DNA of 26,772 nucleotides, from the NCBI GenBank assembly GCA_949123685.1, contig CASBHZ010000040.1, positions 1 to 26,772 on the forward strand, given 5' to 3'. The first letter of the stretch is position 1. Each line of letters begins with the position of its first letter. Positions 8,911 to 18,804 of this stretch are shown in pieces. The notes beneath the pieces are model-generated. The model saw only the letters and a list, made by a program, of their open reading frames with translations. It was not told the origin of the DNA and ran no database searches. The stretch is from an uncultured Bacteroidales bacterium (GTDB taxonomy: Bacteria; Bacteroidota; Bacteroidia; Bacteroidales; Muribaculaceae). Position numbers and translations under genes: made by a program.

Positions 8911-9086
8911 CGCGTTTATAAGATTGAACCCTTTAGGTCAATTGATGAATTATATATTGAAGCTTAAATCACTTCAATTCTTGAAAAATAAGTTAAACTA
9001 TATATTAATATACCGATTACTGAAAAACGATTGTCAATCACGCGCCTATATAAGGCAGAGATGCTCCGGTGCTAAATTTTGAAACA

Positions 9087-10568
9087 ATGGAAGAAGCTAA
9101 AAAGTCTAAAAGACCGAGGATTGGAGTTCCGGGTCTGAATGTATCTTCGTTGGAAAACGGGGAAAATGAGTCACGCTACGAAAAAGTGAATTACCCTTCT
9201 GATTCTTCGCGTCAAGGTGAAGACGGACAAGAGCGCGAGTCGCGTCCATATCAACCGCGCAATTACGGATATAATCAGAATCGTCAGGGTGGATATAATC
9301 GTCAGGATGGCTATAACCGTCCGGGAAATTATCAGCAGCGTAACCAGAATTATAACCAAGGCGGCTATAACCGTCCTCAGGGAGGTTATGGTCAGAATCG
9401 CCAACAGGGTGGATATGGACAGAACCGTCAACAGGGTGGTTACGGTCAGAATCGTCCCCAGGGTGGATATGGACAGAACCGTCCTCAGGGAGGATACGGT
9501 CAGAATCGTCCCCAGGGTGGATATGGACAGAATCGTCCCCAGGGTGGTTACGGTCAGAACCGTCAGGGCGGATATCAGTCGCAGAATGCGGACAATATGT
9601 TCCAGCAGCGCACGCAATCTGAAGGTTATCAGCCGCGTCAGCAAGGTGGATATGGTCAGAACCGTCCTCAGGGAGGCTACGGTCAGAACCGCCAACAGGG
9701 TGGATATCGCCAGCAGGGTGGCAGACCCGGCGGCTATGGTCAGAACCGTCAACAGGGTTTCCGTCCCAATAATAATAGGAATAACCAGGGGATGAGGTTT
9801 ATGCCGCGTCCCAAACAGATAGACTATGTGCTTGAGGATATAGATCCGAACGAGCAGGTGCGTCTCAATAAATATATGGCTAACGCGGGTATCTGTTCAC
9901 GCCGCGAAGCCGATGAGTTTATAACTACAGGTAAAGTTAAAGTGAATGGAGAGGTCGTTACCGAACTCGGCACAAAGATTTCACGCAATGATGTAGTGGA
10001 ATTTGACGAGAAGGTGGTTACTCCGGAGCGTAAATGCTACGTGCTCCTTAACAAACCGAAAGATTGCGTGACCACGAGCGATGATCCCAACGGACGCACT
10101 ACTGTGCTTGATCTCGTGAAGAACGCTTGTCAGGAACGCATATATCCTGTAGGACGTCTTGACCGCAACACTACCGGTGTGCTGTTGCTTACCAACGACG
10201 GAGACCTTGCATCGAAACTTACTCATCCTAAGTTCGTGAAAAAGAAGATCTATCATGTATGGACAGATAAGGATATCTCTGAAGAAGACATGCAGCGCAT
10301 TGCCGACGGTATAGAGCTTGAGGATGGTGAGATCCATGCAGATGCGATCAGCTATGTGTCTGATACCGACCGTAACCAGGCGGGTATAGAGATACATAGC
10401 GGACGTAACCGTATCGTGCGCCGTATATTCGAAAGTCTCGGTTATCGCGTGACAAAGCTTGATCGCGTCTATTTCGCCGGTTTGACAAAGAAGAACCTGC
10501 CTCGCGGTCGTTGGAGATATCTTACCCAGGAGGAAGTTAATTATTTAAGGATGGGAGCATTCGAATAA
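9087..10568 (+). CDS. RsuA/RluB-family rRNA pseudouridine synthase with repeat-rich N-terminal extension
   Basis: 493 aa. It converts a uridine in ribosomal RNA to pseudouridine; the exact site cannot be read from the sequence. The ATG at 9087 ([18 protein letters not shown]) is preferred to an in-frame GTG at 9069. Residues 1 to about 245 are low-complexity, dominated by G, Q, N, R, Y and P, with ten copies of GGYGQNR; this is absent from the basic enzyme. The S4 RNA-binding domain covers about 256-310 ([20 protein letters not shown]). The catalytic domain follows, with the family motif [19 protein letters not shown] and catalytic Asp359, and ends near '[19 protein letters not shown]', the usual C-terminal signature. 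The stop overlaps the asnS start by one base (TAATG), suggesting translational coupling. The extension is probably disordered and may bind RNA or condense; that is inference. Antisense and out-of-frame readings over the repeats are artefacts of composition. Confidence 0.92.
   Translation: MEEAKKSKRPRIGVPGLNVSSLENGENESRYEKVNYPSDSSRQGEDGQERESRPYQPRNYGYNQNRQGGYNRQDGYNRPGNYQQRNQNYNQGGYNRPQGGYGQNRQQGGYGQNRQQGGYGQNRPQGGYGQNRPQGGYGQNRPQGGYGQNRPQGGYGQNRQGGYQSQNADNMFQQRTQSEGYQPRQQGGYGQNRPQGGYGQNRQQGGYRQQGGRPGGYGQNRQQGFRPNNNRNNQGMRFMPRPKQIDYVLEDIDPNEQVRLNKYMANAGICSRREADEFITTGKVKVNGEVVTELGTKISRNDVVEFDEKVVTPERKCYVLLNKPKDCVTTSDDPNGRTTVLDLVKNACQERIYPVGRLDRNTTGVLLLTNDGDLASKLTHPKFVKKKIYHVWTDKDISEEDMQRIADGIELEDGEIHADAISYVSDTDRNQAGIEIHSGRNRIVRRIFESLGYRVTKLDRVYFAGLTKKNLPRGRWRYLTQEEVNYLRMGAFE
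9381..9566 (+). repeat. 27-bp in-frame tandem repeat, seven units
   Basis: Seven consecutive units coding GGYGQNR[P/Q]Q, the last one codon shorter (GGYGQNRQ). The units keep the protein sequence while varying synonymous third bases (GGT/GGA, TAT/TAC, AAT/AAC, CCC/CCT), so they are not all recent exact copies. Copies 4-6 are the most alike. Confidence 0.93.
9645..9755 (+). repeat. Second block of the same GGYGQNR repeat
   Basis: Three more GGYGQNR copies, two adjacent and one after a [10 protein letters not shown] spacer. The block is separated from the first array by about 26 codons of non-repeat, still Q-rich sequence. Confidence 0.9.
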
Positions 10569-11965
10569 TGAAAGAAATTAGAAGAAAGACCGTAAAGGAA
10601 ATACTTTCCGATCCTGGTAAATTTGCTGGAACGGAAGTGGATGTGAAGGGATGGGTGCGTACCCGTCGCGGCAACAAGAACGTGCAGTTTGTAGCTCTTA
10701 ATGACGGTTCTACAATAAATAATTTGCAGATTGTTTTCGACCTCTCCAAATTTACGGAAGATAGCTTGAAGGCGGTGACTACCGGTTCGAGCATTCATGT
10801 GCAAGGTTTGCTCGTGGAAAGCCAGGGTAAAGGACAGAGCGTGGAGGTGCAGGCTGAAGAGCTTGAGATCTATGGCACTGCCGATCCTGCTGATTATCCT
10901 TTGCAGAAGAAGGGGCATTCTCTCGAATTTCTTAGAGAGATTGCTCATCTGCGCCCACGCACCAATACTTTCGGCGCCGTGTTGCGTATCCGTCATTCGT
11001 TAGCTTTTGCTATTCATAAATTTTTCAATGACAAGGGATTCTATTATTTCCATACTCCCCTGATCACTGAATCTGATTGCGAAGGAGCCGGAGCGATGTT
11101 CCAGGTGACCACGCTTCCTATGGAAGATCTGCCGCGCACTGAAGATGGCAAGGTGGATTATTCTCAGGATTTCTTCGGAGGTCCGGCAAGTCTCACGGTT
11201 TCCGGTCAGCTTGAGGGTGAACTCGGCGCGACTGCGCTTGGTTGCATCTATACTTTCGGTCCGACGTTCCGTGCTGAAAATTCAAATACTCCCCGCCATT
11301 TGTCGGAGTTTTGGATGATTGAGCCGGAAATGGCGTTCTATGATGTGAACGACAATATGGATCTTGCCGAGGAATTTATCAAATATTGTATCAATTATGC
11401 TCTTGAGCACTGTAAGGATGATATCCAGTTCCTTAACGACCATTTTGACAAGGATCTGATCGAGCGTCTCAAGTTCGTGGTTGAGAACGATTTTGTTCGC
11501 CTCCCTTATACTGAAGGAATCAAGATCCTTGAGGAGAGCGGTCAGAAGTTTGAGTTCCCGGTTTATTGGGGAGCAGACCTTGCTTCCGAGCATGAGCGTT
11601 ATCTTGTGGAGAAACACTTCAAGCGTCCAGTTATGCTTACCGACTATCCTAAGGAGATAAAGGCTTTCTATATGAAGCTTAATGAGGATGGTAAAACTGT
11701 TCGCGGCATGGATGTGCTTTTCCCGCAGATCGGAGAAATAATCGGCGGTTCGCAGCGAGAGGAGAATTATGATGTGCTCCGCGAGCGCATGGACGAGCTT
11801 GGAATGTGTGATATACCTTGGTATATGGACACCCGCAAGTTCGGTACCGTGCCTCATTCCGGTTTCGGACTCGGTTTCGAACGTCTGGTTCTTTTCGTAA
11901 CAGGTATGCAGAATATCCGGGATGTCATTCCTTTCCCGCGCTATCCTAAAAACTGTTCGTTCTAA
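10568..11965 (+). CDS. asnS: Asparagine--tRNA ligase
   Basis: 465 aa, the usual length. It is a cytoplasmic class IIb aminoacyl-tRNA synthetase that charges tRNA-Asn. An N-terminal OB-fold anticodon-binding domain covers about residues 15-110 ([20 protein letters not shown]). Class II motif 2 is visible in [20 protein letters not shown], and motif 3 in [20 protein letters not shown] just before the C-terminus [12 protein letters not shown]. The start overlaps the upstream pseudouridine synthase stop by one base, and the next gene follows after 24 nt, consistent with one operon. Nothing is odd in the sequence; AspS is excluded by the motif 2 and C-terminal forms, which are the AsnS type. Confidence 0.97.
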   Translation: MKEIRRKTVKEILSDPGKFAGTEVDVKGWVRTRRGNKNVQFVALNDGSTINNLQIVFDLSKFTEDSLKAVTTGSSIHVQGLLVESQGKGQSVEVQAEELEIYGTADPADYPLQKKGHSLEFLREIAHLRPRTNTFGAVLRIRHSLAFAIHKFFNDKGFYYFHTPLITESDCEGAGAMFQVTTLPMEDLPRTEDGKVDYSQDFFGGPASLTVSGQLEGELGATALGCIYTFGPTFRAENSNTPRHLSEFWMIEPEMAFYDVNDNMDLAEEFIKYCINYALEHCKDDIQFLNDHFDKDLIERLKFVVENDFVRLPYTEGIKILEESGQKFEFPVYWGADLASEHERYLVEKHFKRPVMLTDYPKEIKAFYMKLNEDGKTVRGMDVLFPQIGEIIGGSQREENYDVLRERMDELGMCDIPWYMDTRKFGTVPHSGFGLGFERLVLFVTGMQNIRDVIPFPRYPKNCSF

Positions 11966-11989
11966 ACAACTTCGGTTTGTAAATTTTAT

Positions 11990-13291
11990 ATGACCAAGAA
12001 ATTTCTTGCGATATTGACAGTTATTCTTTTCGGGTTTTCTCTCTTCGGGGAGGAGGCTCGAAAAGACTCTATTATTGTGAGCATCATAACATGTTCGCCG
12101 GGTTCGGAAATATATGAGCTCTGCGGTCATGAGGCGGTGCGTGTGCGAGGCATACGGAATGGTCAGCGGATTGATTCCGTGTGGAATTACGGTATCTTTG
12201 ATTTCACTGAACCTAATTTTGTGTACCGCTTCGTCAAAGGGGAAACGGACTATCGTGTCGCGGGATATCCTTTTGCCTGGTTTCTTCCCGAATATGTGGA
12301 AGATGGCAGGAAAGTGACAGAGCAGGATCTTAACCTCTCACAGCCTGAAGCTCAAAAAATGTTAAATTTATTGCGCGAAGAGAGTAAACCTGAAAACAGT
12401 AAATATCGTTATAATTACGTCAAGGACAATTGTGCTACCCGGATAATAGCGCGGATTGATTCGGCAGTGTCTTCTCGCGTGATATATCCCGACGAAGTCA
12501 GGTATGGCACATTCCGTGAAGAGATGCGTGCTTATCATAAGAACTATCCTTGGTATCAGTTTGGCATAGACCTTGCCCTCGGAGGCGGACTTGACCGTCA
12601 GCTGAGGGGACGCGACGAGATGTTTGTTCCCGTTGAAATGATGCTCAAGGTTGCCGAGGCGCATTATGCCGACGGACGTCCGATGGTCGCGGCAACACGT
12701 GTGCTCTCCGAGCAGCGTGGCTCTCCGGTCCTGCCTCCCACTCCGTGGTATCTTACGCCTGCTATGGCTGGCGTGTGCATATTGCTGTTTTCACTGCTTG
12801 TTTGCGGATGGCAGGCATGGCGCAAGAAAATTCTTCGTGCCGTATATACAGTTTGGTTCGGAATTTGCGGTATAGCAGGATGTGTGGTCTTTTTCCTGGT
12901 GTTTATATCGGAACATGAGGCCACTTCCCCGAACCTTCTCCTCATATGGCTTAATCCGTTACAGCTTGTGATGGCTATATGCGTGTTGAGCCGCAGGTTG
13001 CGTTATGGCGCATTAGCCATGGCGTGGTATAATATGATTGCGGTTGGCTCCCTCTTGATAGTCTTGCCGTTTCAGATTCAAAGTGCAAATCCTGCAGTGT
13101 TTCCCATGATGGGTGCAACTATTGCATTGGCAATCGCCTATGCGTTGATCACCCCGCGAAAAGGTTATTTTGATAATAATGAAAAGAATAGTAACAACAG
13201 TGCTTTGCGGTCTCGCCACGATGAACGTGGTGATGCAGGCGGCACACGAGGATGCGTCACGTCCAAAACTCGTGGTCGGAATCGTAGTTGA
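11990..13291 (+). CDS. DUF4105 / Lnb-type membrane protein, probable lipoprotein N-acyltransferase
   Basis: 433 aa. The N-terminus MTKKFLAILTVILFGFSLFG is a signal or anchor. Residues about 25-230 form the DUF4105 (Lnb N-terminal periplasmic) domain, with the conserved TCSPGSEIYELCGHEAVRV (Cys35, His47) and YNYVKDNCATR (Cys148), the likely active-site residues. Five membrane segments follow at about 257-276, 283-306, 314-333, 340-360 and 369-388. Proteins of this family in Bacteroides have been linked to N-acylation of lipoproteins, in place of Lnt; this assignment rests on family knowledge, not on the sequence alone. The last 37 residues (from about 397) are hydrophilic, low in structure, and double-coded with the next gene's start: the frames overlap by 113 nt. 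One extra T in the TTTT run at about 13167-13170 would stop this protein right after 'KGYF', so the tail may be an indel product or sequencing error. Confidence 0.85.
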   Translation: MTKKFLAILTVILFGFSLFGEEARKDSIIVSIITCSPGSEIYELCGHEAVRVRGIRNGQRIDSVWNYGIFDFTEPNFVYRFVKGETDYRVAGYPFAWFLPEYVEDGRKVTEQDLNLSQPEAQKMLNLLREESKPENSKYRYNYVKDNCATRIIARIDSAVSSRVIYPDEVRYGTFREEMRAYHKNYPWYQFGIDLALGGGLDRQLRGRDEMFVPVEMMLKVAEAHYADGRPMVAATRVLSEQRGSPVLPPTPWYLTPAMAGVCILLFSLLVCGWQAWRKKILRAVYTVWFGICGIAGCVVFFLVFISEHEATSPNLLLIWLNPLQLVMAICVLSRRLRYGALAMAWYNMIAVGSLLIVLPFQIQSANPAVFPMMGATIALAIAYALITPRKGYFDNNEKNSNNSALRSRHDERGDAGGTRGCVTSKTRGRNRS

Positions 13292-14777
13292 CCAGCTTCG
13301 CACTGATTACATAGAGTATTTGCAGACCTACTTCTCGGAACGCGGTTTCAGACGCCTGATGAAGGATGGCGCCTACATGCGCGATGTCGATTTCAAGGTG
13401 AAAGGTCTTGATGCAGTCAGCGCAACGGCAATGCTCTATACGGGAGCGTATCCTGCAAATACAGGCGTAGCATCGGCAACTATATATGATCCGGCTACAA
13501 GGAAACATCAGCCTGCGCTTTCCGACCCCAAGACAATGGGGAATTTCACAAATGATTCCTACTCTCCTGAGAATTTGAGATTGTCGACTTTAGGTGATGA
13601 ACTTGCTGTCGACGGTCTGTCGCTTTCTGCAATTTATTCCTTCGCTGCGGATCCGCAGGTGGCAATTATAATGACCGGCCATGCAGGCACGGGAGCTTGC
13701 TGGATTAATGACAATACGGGAAATTGGGCGACTACTACATACTATAAGAACCTTCCGGCACCGGTGAGCGCGAGGAACTATTCCGGTTCCGTGGCATCGC
13801 GTATTGACACCATGCAATGGAAGCCGTCGATGCCTATAGACAAGTTTCCGGGATTGCCGGAACAGAAGAAGATTTATCCCTTCAGGCATATGTTCCCGCG
13901 TTCCGACCGGGACGTATATAAGCGTTTCGGCGCTTCTCCGATAGGCAATTCCGAAGTGACGGATGTGGCTATAGAGTGTCTGAAGCAGATGAAGATAGGT
14001 AGCAACAGCAACTCTATCGACATGCTGAATATAGGCTATACGTTAGCTCCCTATAAATATGTTAACGATGGTGATTTCCGTGCTGAACTCACAGATGCTT
14101 ATCTGCGGCTTGACGGACAACTCGGTCGTCTTTTCGAGGCTATAGATAAATATGTCGGTGCGGGAAATGCAGTGATATGGCTATCGTCGACCGGATATTA
14201 TGACGATGCGGTTATAGACGACAAGAAATATCGTATTCCCGGAGGCGAATTTTCGATGAAGCGGGCTGAATCCCTGTTAAATTCTTATCTTTCAGCCCTT
14301 CATGGCAATGCCGATTATGTAGTGGCTTTCCGGGACAGCCACCTCTATCTTGACCACCGCATTCTTGAAGATAAGAAGCTTGATGTCAGCGATGTCGTGG
14401 CTGATGCCCGAAGCTTTCTGGCGAAGATGAGCGGTGTCTCCGATGCGTTTACGCTTTACGACATTTTATCCCCCTCAACTCCTGAAGAGGAGAGTCTCCG
14501 CCTGTCGATAGATCCGAAGAAGGGTGGTGACATATTCGTTACGTTCAATCCCGGTTGGACAGTGGTTGATGATATAGAGTATCCGCCTACGTCTCATCCT
14601 GTAAGGGATACACCGGTGCTCTCTCCTGCATTCTTGGTGGCTCCTGGAATAGCACCGCAGACGATATCTGTGTCTGTTGACGCAACGGCTCTTGCTCCGA
14701 CGGTGAGCAGTATCCTTAGGATAAGAAGTCCGAACGGCTCCGTTTCAAAACCGCTCCTCCTCAACAGACATCAATAA
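13179..14777 (+). CDS. PafA-like alkaline phosphatase homologue, probably a pseudoenzyme
   Basis: 532 aa from the ATG at 13179; [20 protein letters not shown] is a plausible signal peptide, and an upstream TTG at 13170 is less likely. Overall it follows the exported PafA phosphatase/phosphodiesterase fold: [17 protein letters not shown] near 31-48, [11 protein letters not shown] near 87-97, [20 protein letters not shown] near 166-185, [20 protein letters not shown] near 306-325, and an '[20 protein letters not shown]' ending. By my alignment from memory to PafA, the first metal ligand (Asp38) remains, but the nucleophile Thr79 is Ala, Asn100 is Ala, and the Lys/Arg pair near 157-159 is gone. 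The Asp-x3-His motif is replaced by [12 protein letters not shown], and the Asp-His pair by SSTGY. One late His in SHPVRDTP may persist. It is likely inactive as a zinc phosphatase and may have a structural or binding role in the periplasm. It overlaps its upstream neighbour by 113 nt and lies 28 nt before secA. Confidence 0.8.
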   Translation: MKRIVTTVLCGLATMNVVMQAAHEDASRPKLVVGIVVDQLRTDYIEYLQTYFSERGFRRLMKDGAYMRDVDFKVKGLDAVSATAMLYTGAYPANTGVASATIYDPATRKHQPALSDPKTMGNFTNDSYSPENLRLSTLGDELAVDGLSLSAIYSFAADPQVAIIMTGHAGTGACWINDNTGNWATTTYYKNLPAPVSARNYSGSVASRIDTMQWKPSMPIDKFPGLPEQKKIYPFRHMFPRSDRDVYKRFGASPIGNSEVTDVAIECLKQMKIGSNSNSIDMLNIGYTLAPYKYVNDGDFRAELTDAYLRLDGQLGRLFEAIDKYVGAGNAVIWLSSTGYYDDAVIDDKKYRIPGGEFSMKRAESLLNSYLSALHGNADYVVAFRDSHLYLDHRILEDKKLDVSDVVADARSFLAKMSGVSDAFTLYDILSPSTPEEESLRLSIDPKKGGDIFVTFNPGWTVVDDIEYPPTSHPVRDTPVLSPAFLVAPGIAPQTISVSVDATALAPTVSSILRIRSPNGSVSKPLLLNRHQ

Positions 14778-14805
14778 GCCTATAATACAGAAAATTAAAA
14801 AAATC

Positions 14806-17800
14806 ATGATATCAAAATTATTACATAAAATTTTTGGAGACCAGTCGGAGCGTGCGGTACGTCCGCTTTGGCAACGTCTGGAGAAAGAGATAAACCCTGT
14901 CAGCGCGCAGATCACCGGAATTTCGAATGATGAACTTCGCGGGCGTATAGACACTATACGTGACCATATACGTGGCGGGGCAAAGGAATATAAGGATCAG
15001 ATGGCGGCGGTGCGTGCAGAGATCGAGACACTTGACTATGACAAGCGCGAACCGCTATGGAAGAAGATAGATGATCTTCGTGAAGAGATGTTCGATAACT
15101 ATGCTAAGGAACTTGATGCTGCCCTTCCTGAAGTGTTTGCAGTGATCAAGGAGACGGCACGCCGTTTCAAGGAGAATGATACCATAGAGGTGACCGCGAC
15201 TGATGCAGACCGCGAGCTTGCCGCTGCCGGAAAGGATTTTGTGACTATCGACGGTGACAAGGCGATATATAAGACAGAGTGGGTTGCCGGCGGCAACCTG
15301 ATGAAATGGGATATGATGCACTATGACGTGCAGCTTATCGGAGGTATGGTGCTCCACGGTTTGATGAACAATGGAAAGGTCACCAACAATATTGCGGAGA
15401 TGGCTACAGGTGAGGGTAAGACCCTTGTGGCTACCTTGCCGGTGTTCCTGAATGCGCTTACGGGAGAGGGTGTGCACGTGGTTACCGTAAACGACTATCT
15501 TGCTAAACGAGATTCGGAGTGGATGGGTCCGTTGTATCAGTTCCATGGTCTTACAGTGGACTGCATAGACAAGACGCAGCCAAACTCTGAAGAGCGCCGT
15601 AATGCCTACAGGTGTGATATCACGTTCGGAACTAACAATGAGTTTGGTTTTGACTATCTTCGTGACAATATGGCTGTCCAGACTGAGGATCTCGTTCAGC
15701 GCGACGAACATTACTATGCCATTGTCGATGAGGTTGACTCGGTTCTGATTGATGATGCCCGTACGCCACTTATAATTTCCGGTCCCGTACCCAAAGGGGA
15801 TGACCAGATGTTTAACGACTTCAAACCCAATGTGGAGAAAGTTGTAAATGCTCAGCGCAAATTGGCTCAAGGTCTTCTTCTCGATGCAAAAGACAAGATA
15901 GCGAAAGGTGACCTTGAAGAGGGTGGTCTTGCTCTTTTCCGTGTCTACAAGGCTCTGCCCAAGCACGGTCCGCTTATCCGTTATCTCAGTGAAGACGGTG
16001 TGAAGCAACTCATGCTTAAAGTTGAAGCCAAATACATGCAGGATAACAACCGTGAGATGCCAAAGGCTGTTGAACCGCTCTTTTTTGTTATCGATGAGAA
16101 AAACCATTCCATAGAATTGACCGACAAGGGTATCGAAGTTCTTACCGGAACGACTCAGGATCCCGAGTTTTTTATCCTGCCGGACATCGCAGCTCAGTTG
16201 TCGTCTGTAGAGAATGAAGATCTCACAGCCGAAGAAAAACAGGAGAAGAAAGACCAGTTGCTTCAGAATTATGCTATCAAGGCTGAACGTGTCCATACCG
16301 TGAATCAGCTTCTCAAGGCATATACCCTTTTCGATAAGGATGTTGAATATGTGATCGATGACAACAAGATCAAGATTGTCGATGAGCAGACGGGCCGTAT
16401 CATGGAAGGACGCCGTTATTCGGACGGTCTGCATCAGGCTATCGAGGCTAAAGAGGGAGTGAAGGTGGAGGCTGCCACTCAGACATATGCCACGATCACC
16501 CTTCAGAACTATTTCCGCATGTATCGCAAGCTTGCAGGTATGACCGGTACGGCTATGACTGAAGCGGGAGAGTTCTATGACATATATAAACTTGATGTAA
16601 TTGAGATTCCCACCAATCGTCCGGTGGTTCGCAATGACATGAACGACCGCGTGTACAGGACCAAGAAAGAGAAATATGCAGCGGTCATTCAGGAGGTTGA
16701 GGATATGGTGAACGCCGGTCGTCCGGTGCTTGTCGGTACAACCTCTGTGGAAATTTCCGAGCTCCTCTCCAAGATGCTTAAGCTGCGCAAGATTCCCCAT
16801 CAGGTGTTGAACGCCAAATTGCACCAGAAGGAGGCAGACATTGTGGCTCAGGCAGGACAGAAAGGCACAGTGACTATCGCCACCAATATGGCGGGGCGCG
16901 GTACGGACATCAAGCTTTCCGATGAAGTGAAAGCGGCAGGCGGTCTTGCCATTATCGGTACTGAACGTCATGAGTCACGCCGTGTGGACCGTCAGCTCCG
17001 CGGACGTGCCGGTCGTCAGGGAGACCCCGGTAGCTCTGTTTTCTTCGTGTCTTTCGAAGACACGGTAATGCGTCTCTTCGCCAATGACAGGGTGGTTAAG
17101 ATGCTTGACCGCCTCGGCTTCAAGGAGGGAGAGATGATTGAGAACGGCATGGTGACCAAATCGATCGAGAATGCTCAGAAGCGAGTGGAGGAGAATAACT
17201 TCGGTATCCGTAAGAGACTTGTGGAATATGACGATATCATGAACGCCCAGAGGAAAGGTGTGTACGGACGTCGTCAGAATGCGCTCAAGGGTGAGCGTAT
17301 CGGCACCGATATAGCCAATATGATTTATGAGCTTGCCGGTGACATTGCGTCTCGCAAATATGATAGCTATGATCATTTCACGGAAGAGGTGAATAAATCT
17401 CTGGCAATAGAATCGCCTGTGAGCGAAGCGGAGTTCAGCAAGATCGATACCCGCGAACTTACCGAAAGGCTTGCCGAGGAGGCAATGCACACGTTTGCCC
17501 GCAAGAAAGAGAAAATGGCTCAGTCGGCTGCGCCATATATTAAGGAGTTTGTTGAGGAAAGGGGTGCCAAAGGGTTGATAGGTGTTCCCGTCACTGATGG
17601 CAGGCGCATGTTTAACATACGTGCCGACATTGAGGAATGCTATGCCAACGAATGCAAGCCTCTGACCAAAGCCTGGGAGAAGACTGTGCTTCTCTCTTCG
17701 ATCGACAAGGCTTGGCAGGAACAGCTCCGAGAGATGGATGAGCTCCGCAAATCGGTGCAGAATGCTTCCTATGAGCAGAAGGATCCCCTCGTGATCTATA

Positions 17801-18189
17801 AGATAGAGGCTTTCGAACTTTGGAAGAAGATGCTTTATGATATGAACTCCAAGTCGGTTGCCACCTTGATGCGTGGCAAACTCGCCGTGGCTGATTATGA
17901 TGAGGCAAAAGCTGCCGAGGCGAAGGCTGCAGAAGCGAAGGCAATGCAGGAGAAAGCGGCACAGGCAGCGCAGGCTGCACAGGCGCGTGCCTATAACCCG
18001 TATGCGAACTATAGCACTACTCGCGATGCATATCCGGGAGAAAGCGCGCAGCGTCAGGCAGCCGCGAGTGTGAATCGCCCCGCTCCTACACAGCAGCCGG
18101 TAAAGGCGGGTCCGAAAATCGGCCGTAATGATCCCTGTCCTTGCGGATCTGGTAAGAAATATAAGAATTGTCACGGTAGAGGTTTATAA
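14806..18189 (+). CDS. secA: Protein translocase ATPase SecA
   Basis: 1127 aa, long as usual for Bacteroidota. It is the motor that drives unfolded proteins through SecYEG at the inner membrane. Visible in order: Walker [15 protein letters not shown] (about 199-212), Walker [20 protein letters not shown] (about 308), the conserved [48 protein letters not shown] and [16 protein letters not shown]. Near the end is an Ala/Lys/Glu-rich linker ([20 protein letters not shown]) and a zinc-binding SEC-C tail with Cys1111, Cys1113, Cys1122 and His1123, which binds SecB or ribosomes in other bacteria. Two GYF_2 genes follow, the first after 9 nt, suggesting co-expression. Confidence 0.98.
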   Translation: MISKLLHKIFGDQSERAVRPLWQRLEKEINPVSAQITGISNDELRGRIDTIRDHIRGGAKEYKDQMAAVRAEIETLDYDKREPLWKKIDDLREEMFDNYAKELDAALPEVFAVIKETARRFKENDTIEVTATDADRELAAAGKDFVTIDGDKAIYKTEWVAGGNLMKWDMMHYDVQLIGGMVLHGLMNNGKVTNNIAEMATGEGKTLVATLPVFLNALTGEGVHVVTVNDYLAKRDSEWMGPLYQFHGLTVDCIDKTQPNSEERRNAYRCDITFGTNNEFGFDYLRDNMAVQTEDLVQRDEHYYAIVDEVDSVLIDDARTPLIISGPVPKGDDQMFNDFKPNVEKVVNAQRKLAQGLLLDAKDKIAKGDLEEGGLALFRVYKALPKHGPLIRYLSEDGVKQLMLKVEAKYMQDNNREMPKAVEPLFFVIDEKNHSIELTDKGIEVLTGTTQDPEFFILPDIAAQLSSVENEDLTAEEKQEKKDQLLQNYAIKAERVHTVNQLLKAYTLFDKDVEYVIDDNKIKIVDEQTGRIMEGRRYSDGLHQAIEAKEGVKVEAATQTYATITLQNYFRMYRKLAGMTGTAMTEAGEFYDIYKLDVIEIPTNRPVVRNDMNDRVYRTKKEKYAAVIQEVEDMVNAGRPVLVGTTSVEISELLSKMLKLRKIPHQVLNAKLHQKEADIVAQAGQKGTVTIATNMAGRGTDIKLSDEVKAAGGLAIIGTERHESRRVDRQLRGRAGRQGDPGSSVFFVSFEDTVMRLFANDRVVKMLDRLGFKEGEMIENGMVTKSIENAQKRVEENNFGIRKRLVEYDDIMNAQRKGVYGRRQNALKGERIGTDIANMIYELAGDIASRKYDSYDHFTEEVNKSLAIESPVSEAEFSKIDTRELTERLAEEAMHTFARKKEKMAQSAAPYIKEFVEERGAKGLIGVPVTDGRRMFNIRADIEECYANECKPLTKAWEKTVLLSSIDKAWQEQLREMDELRKSVQNASYEQKDPLVIYKIEAFELWKKMLYDMNSKSVATLMRGKLAVADYDEAKAAEAKAAEAKAMQEKAAQAAQAAQARAYNPYANYSTTRDAYPGESAQRQAAASVNRPAPTQQPVKAGPKIGRNDPCPCGSGKKYKNCHGRGL

Positions 18190-18198
18190 TATATTAAG

Positions 18199-18804
18199 AT
18201 GGAATATTTTGTAATAATAAATGGTGTCCAGTCCGGTCCGCTTTCAAAGGACCGGCTGATGACCACCGGCATACAGCCTGATTCATATGTGTGGCGTCAG
18301 GGACTTCCTGACTGGGTGAAGGCAGAGTCTCTTCCCGAACTTGCCGATATATTCATGGGTGATTCCGCATTCGGCGGTTATGCCCGTCCGGAAGCCCCGC
18401 TTAACCCTTATGCCGGACAAACCCCGTATGGGCAACCGGGAAGTGTGTTGCCTCCCCGTGCTCCGCAACCGCAGTATGGAAATCATCCTGATCCATATTC
18501 AGCGTATGGCAGGGAGATGGAACCTATACCGCATACCAATTGGTTACCATGGGCGATCGTGGGCACAGTGTTCGGAGCCATGTTCTCTTGTATCGGTATG
18601 ATTTTCGGTATTATCGGAATCACAAAGGCAAATGCAGCAAACCGTTTCTATAATGAAGGTTATCGCAGCAACGGAGACATGAGCAATGCGTCAGCACGGA
18701 CAATGACTATCATTGCCATAGTTTTAGGCGTGATAGGGTTGCTTCTTACGGTGACGGGAGCCATGACAGGTCTCATGAATCATCTGCTTGAGGTTGCTGA
18801 TTAA
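18199..18804 (+). CDS. GYF_2 domain membrane protein (first of two)
   Basis: 201 aa. Residues 1-52 form a GYF_2 (DUF4339) domain: YFVIINGVQSGPLSKDRL, then DSYVWRQGLPDWVKAESLPE. A proline/tyrosine-rich linker covers about 60-113 (for example VLPPRAPQPQ). Two hydrophobic segments (about 116-142 and 168-193), with a polar stretch of alternating N/S between them, resemble DUF4190- or CD225-like membrane pairs. There is no signal peptide, so the GYF_2 domain is probably cytoplasmic and the protein is tail-anchored in the inner membrane. It lies 9 nt after secA and overlaps the next gene by one base (TAATG). GYF-type domains generally bind proline-rich peptides; the linkers of this pair would be obvious partners, but that is inference. 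The precise role is unknown. Confidence 0.85.
   Translation: MEYFVIINGVQSGPLSKDRLMTTGIQPDSYVWRQGLPDWVKAESLPELADIFMGDSAFGGYARPEAPLNPYAGQTPYGQPGSVLPPRAPQPQYGNHPDPYSAYGREMEPIPHTNWLPWAIVGTVFGAMFSCIGMIFGIIGITKANAANRFYNEGYRSNGDMSNASARTMTIIAIVLGVIGLLLTVTGAMTGLMNHLLEVAD

Larger units (their letters stand above)
8574..9086. other. Divergent non-coding region between the two gene clusters
   Basis: No credible gene. It is AT-rich and holds a run of seven C at 8755-8761, an inverted repeat at 8632-8652 close to the leftward gene, and the rightward promoter at 8880-8910. The rightward leader of about 170 nt can form weak stems, for example ATTGAAG (8956-8962) with CTTCAAT (8972-8978). I could not find a full-consensus promoter for the leftward gene; the nearest minus-strand match is TAACTTTA at 8728-8735, without a -33 partner. 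Confidence 0.7.

Noticed and set aside
8764..9082. Two small plus-strand frames (67 and 64 aa) in the divergent intergenic region
   Set aside because: One begins upstream of the promoter and runs through it, and the other starts between the promoter elements; neither has a plausible ribosome site or protein features.
9171..9752. A 193-aa minus-strand and a 192-aa plus-strand (9217-9795) open frame over the repeats
   Set aside because: Both arise from the repetitive, stop-poor composition of the GGYGQNR coding array; they have no homology-like features and the coding frame is certain.
9381..9755. CRISPR array
   Set aside because: The repeats are in-frame, contiguous, 27 bp long with no unique spacers, and encode a peptide repeat.
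15055..16971. 638-aa minus-strand open frame inside secA
   Set aside because: It lies entirely opposite a well-conserved secA coding region; its translation has no recognisable domain.
16975..18174. 399-aa minus-strand open frame inside secA
   Set aside because: Antisense shadow of secA with no domain signature.
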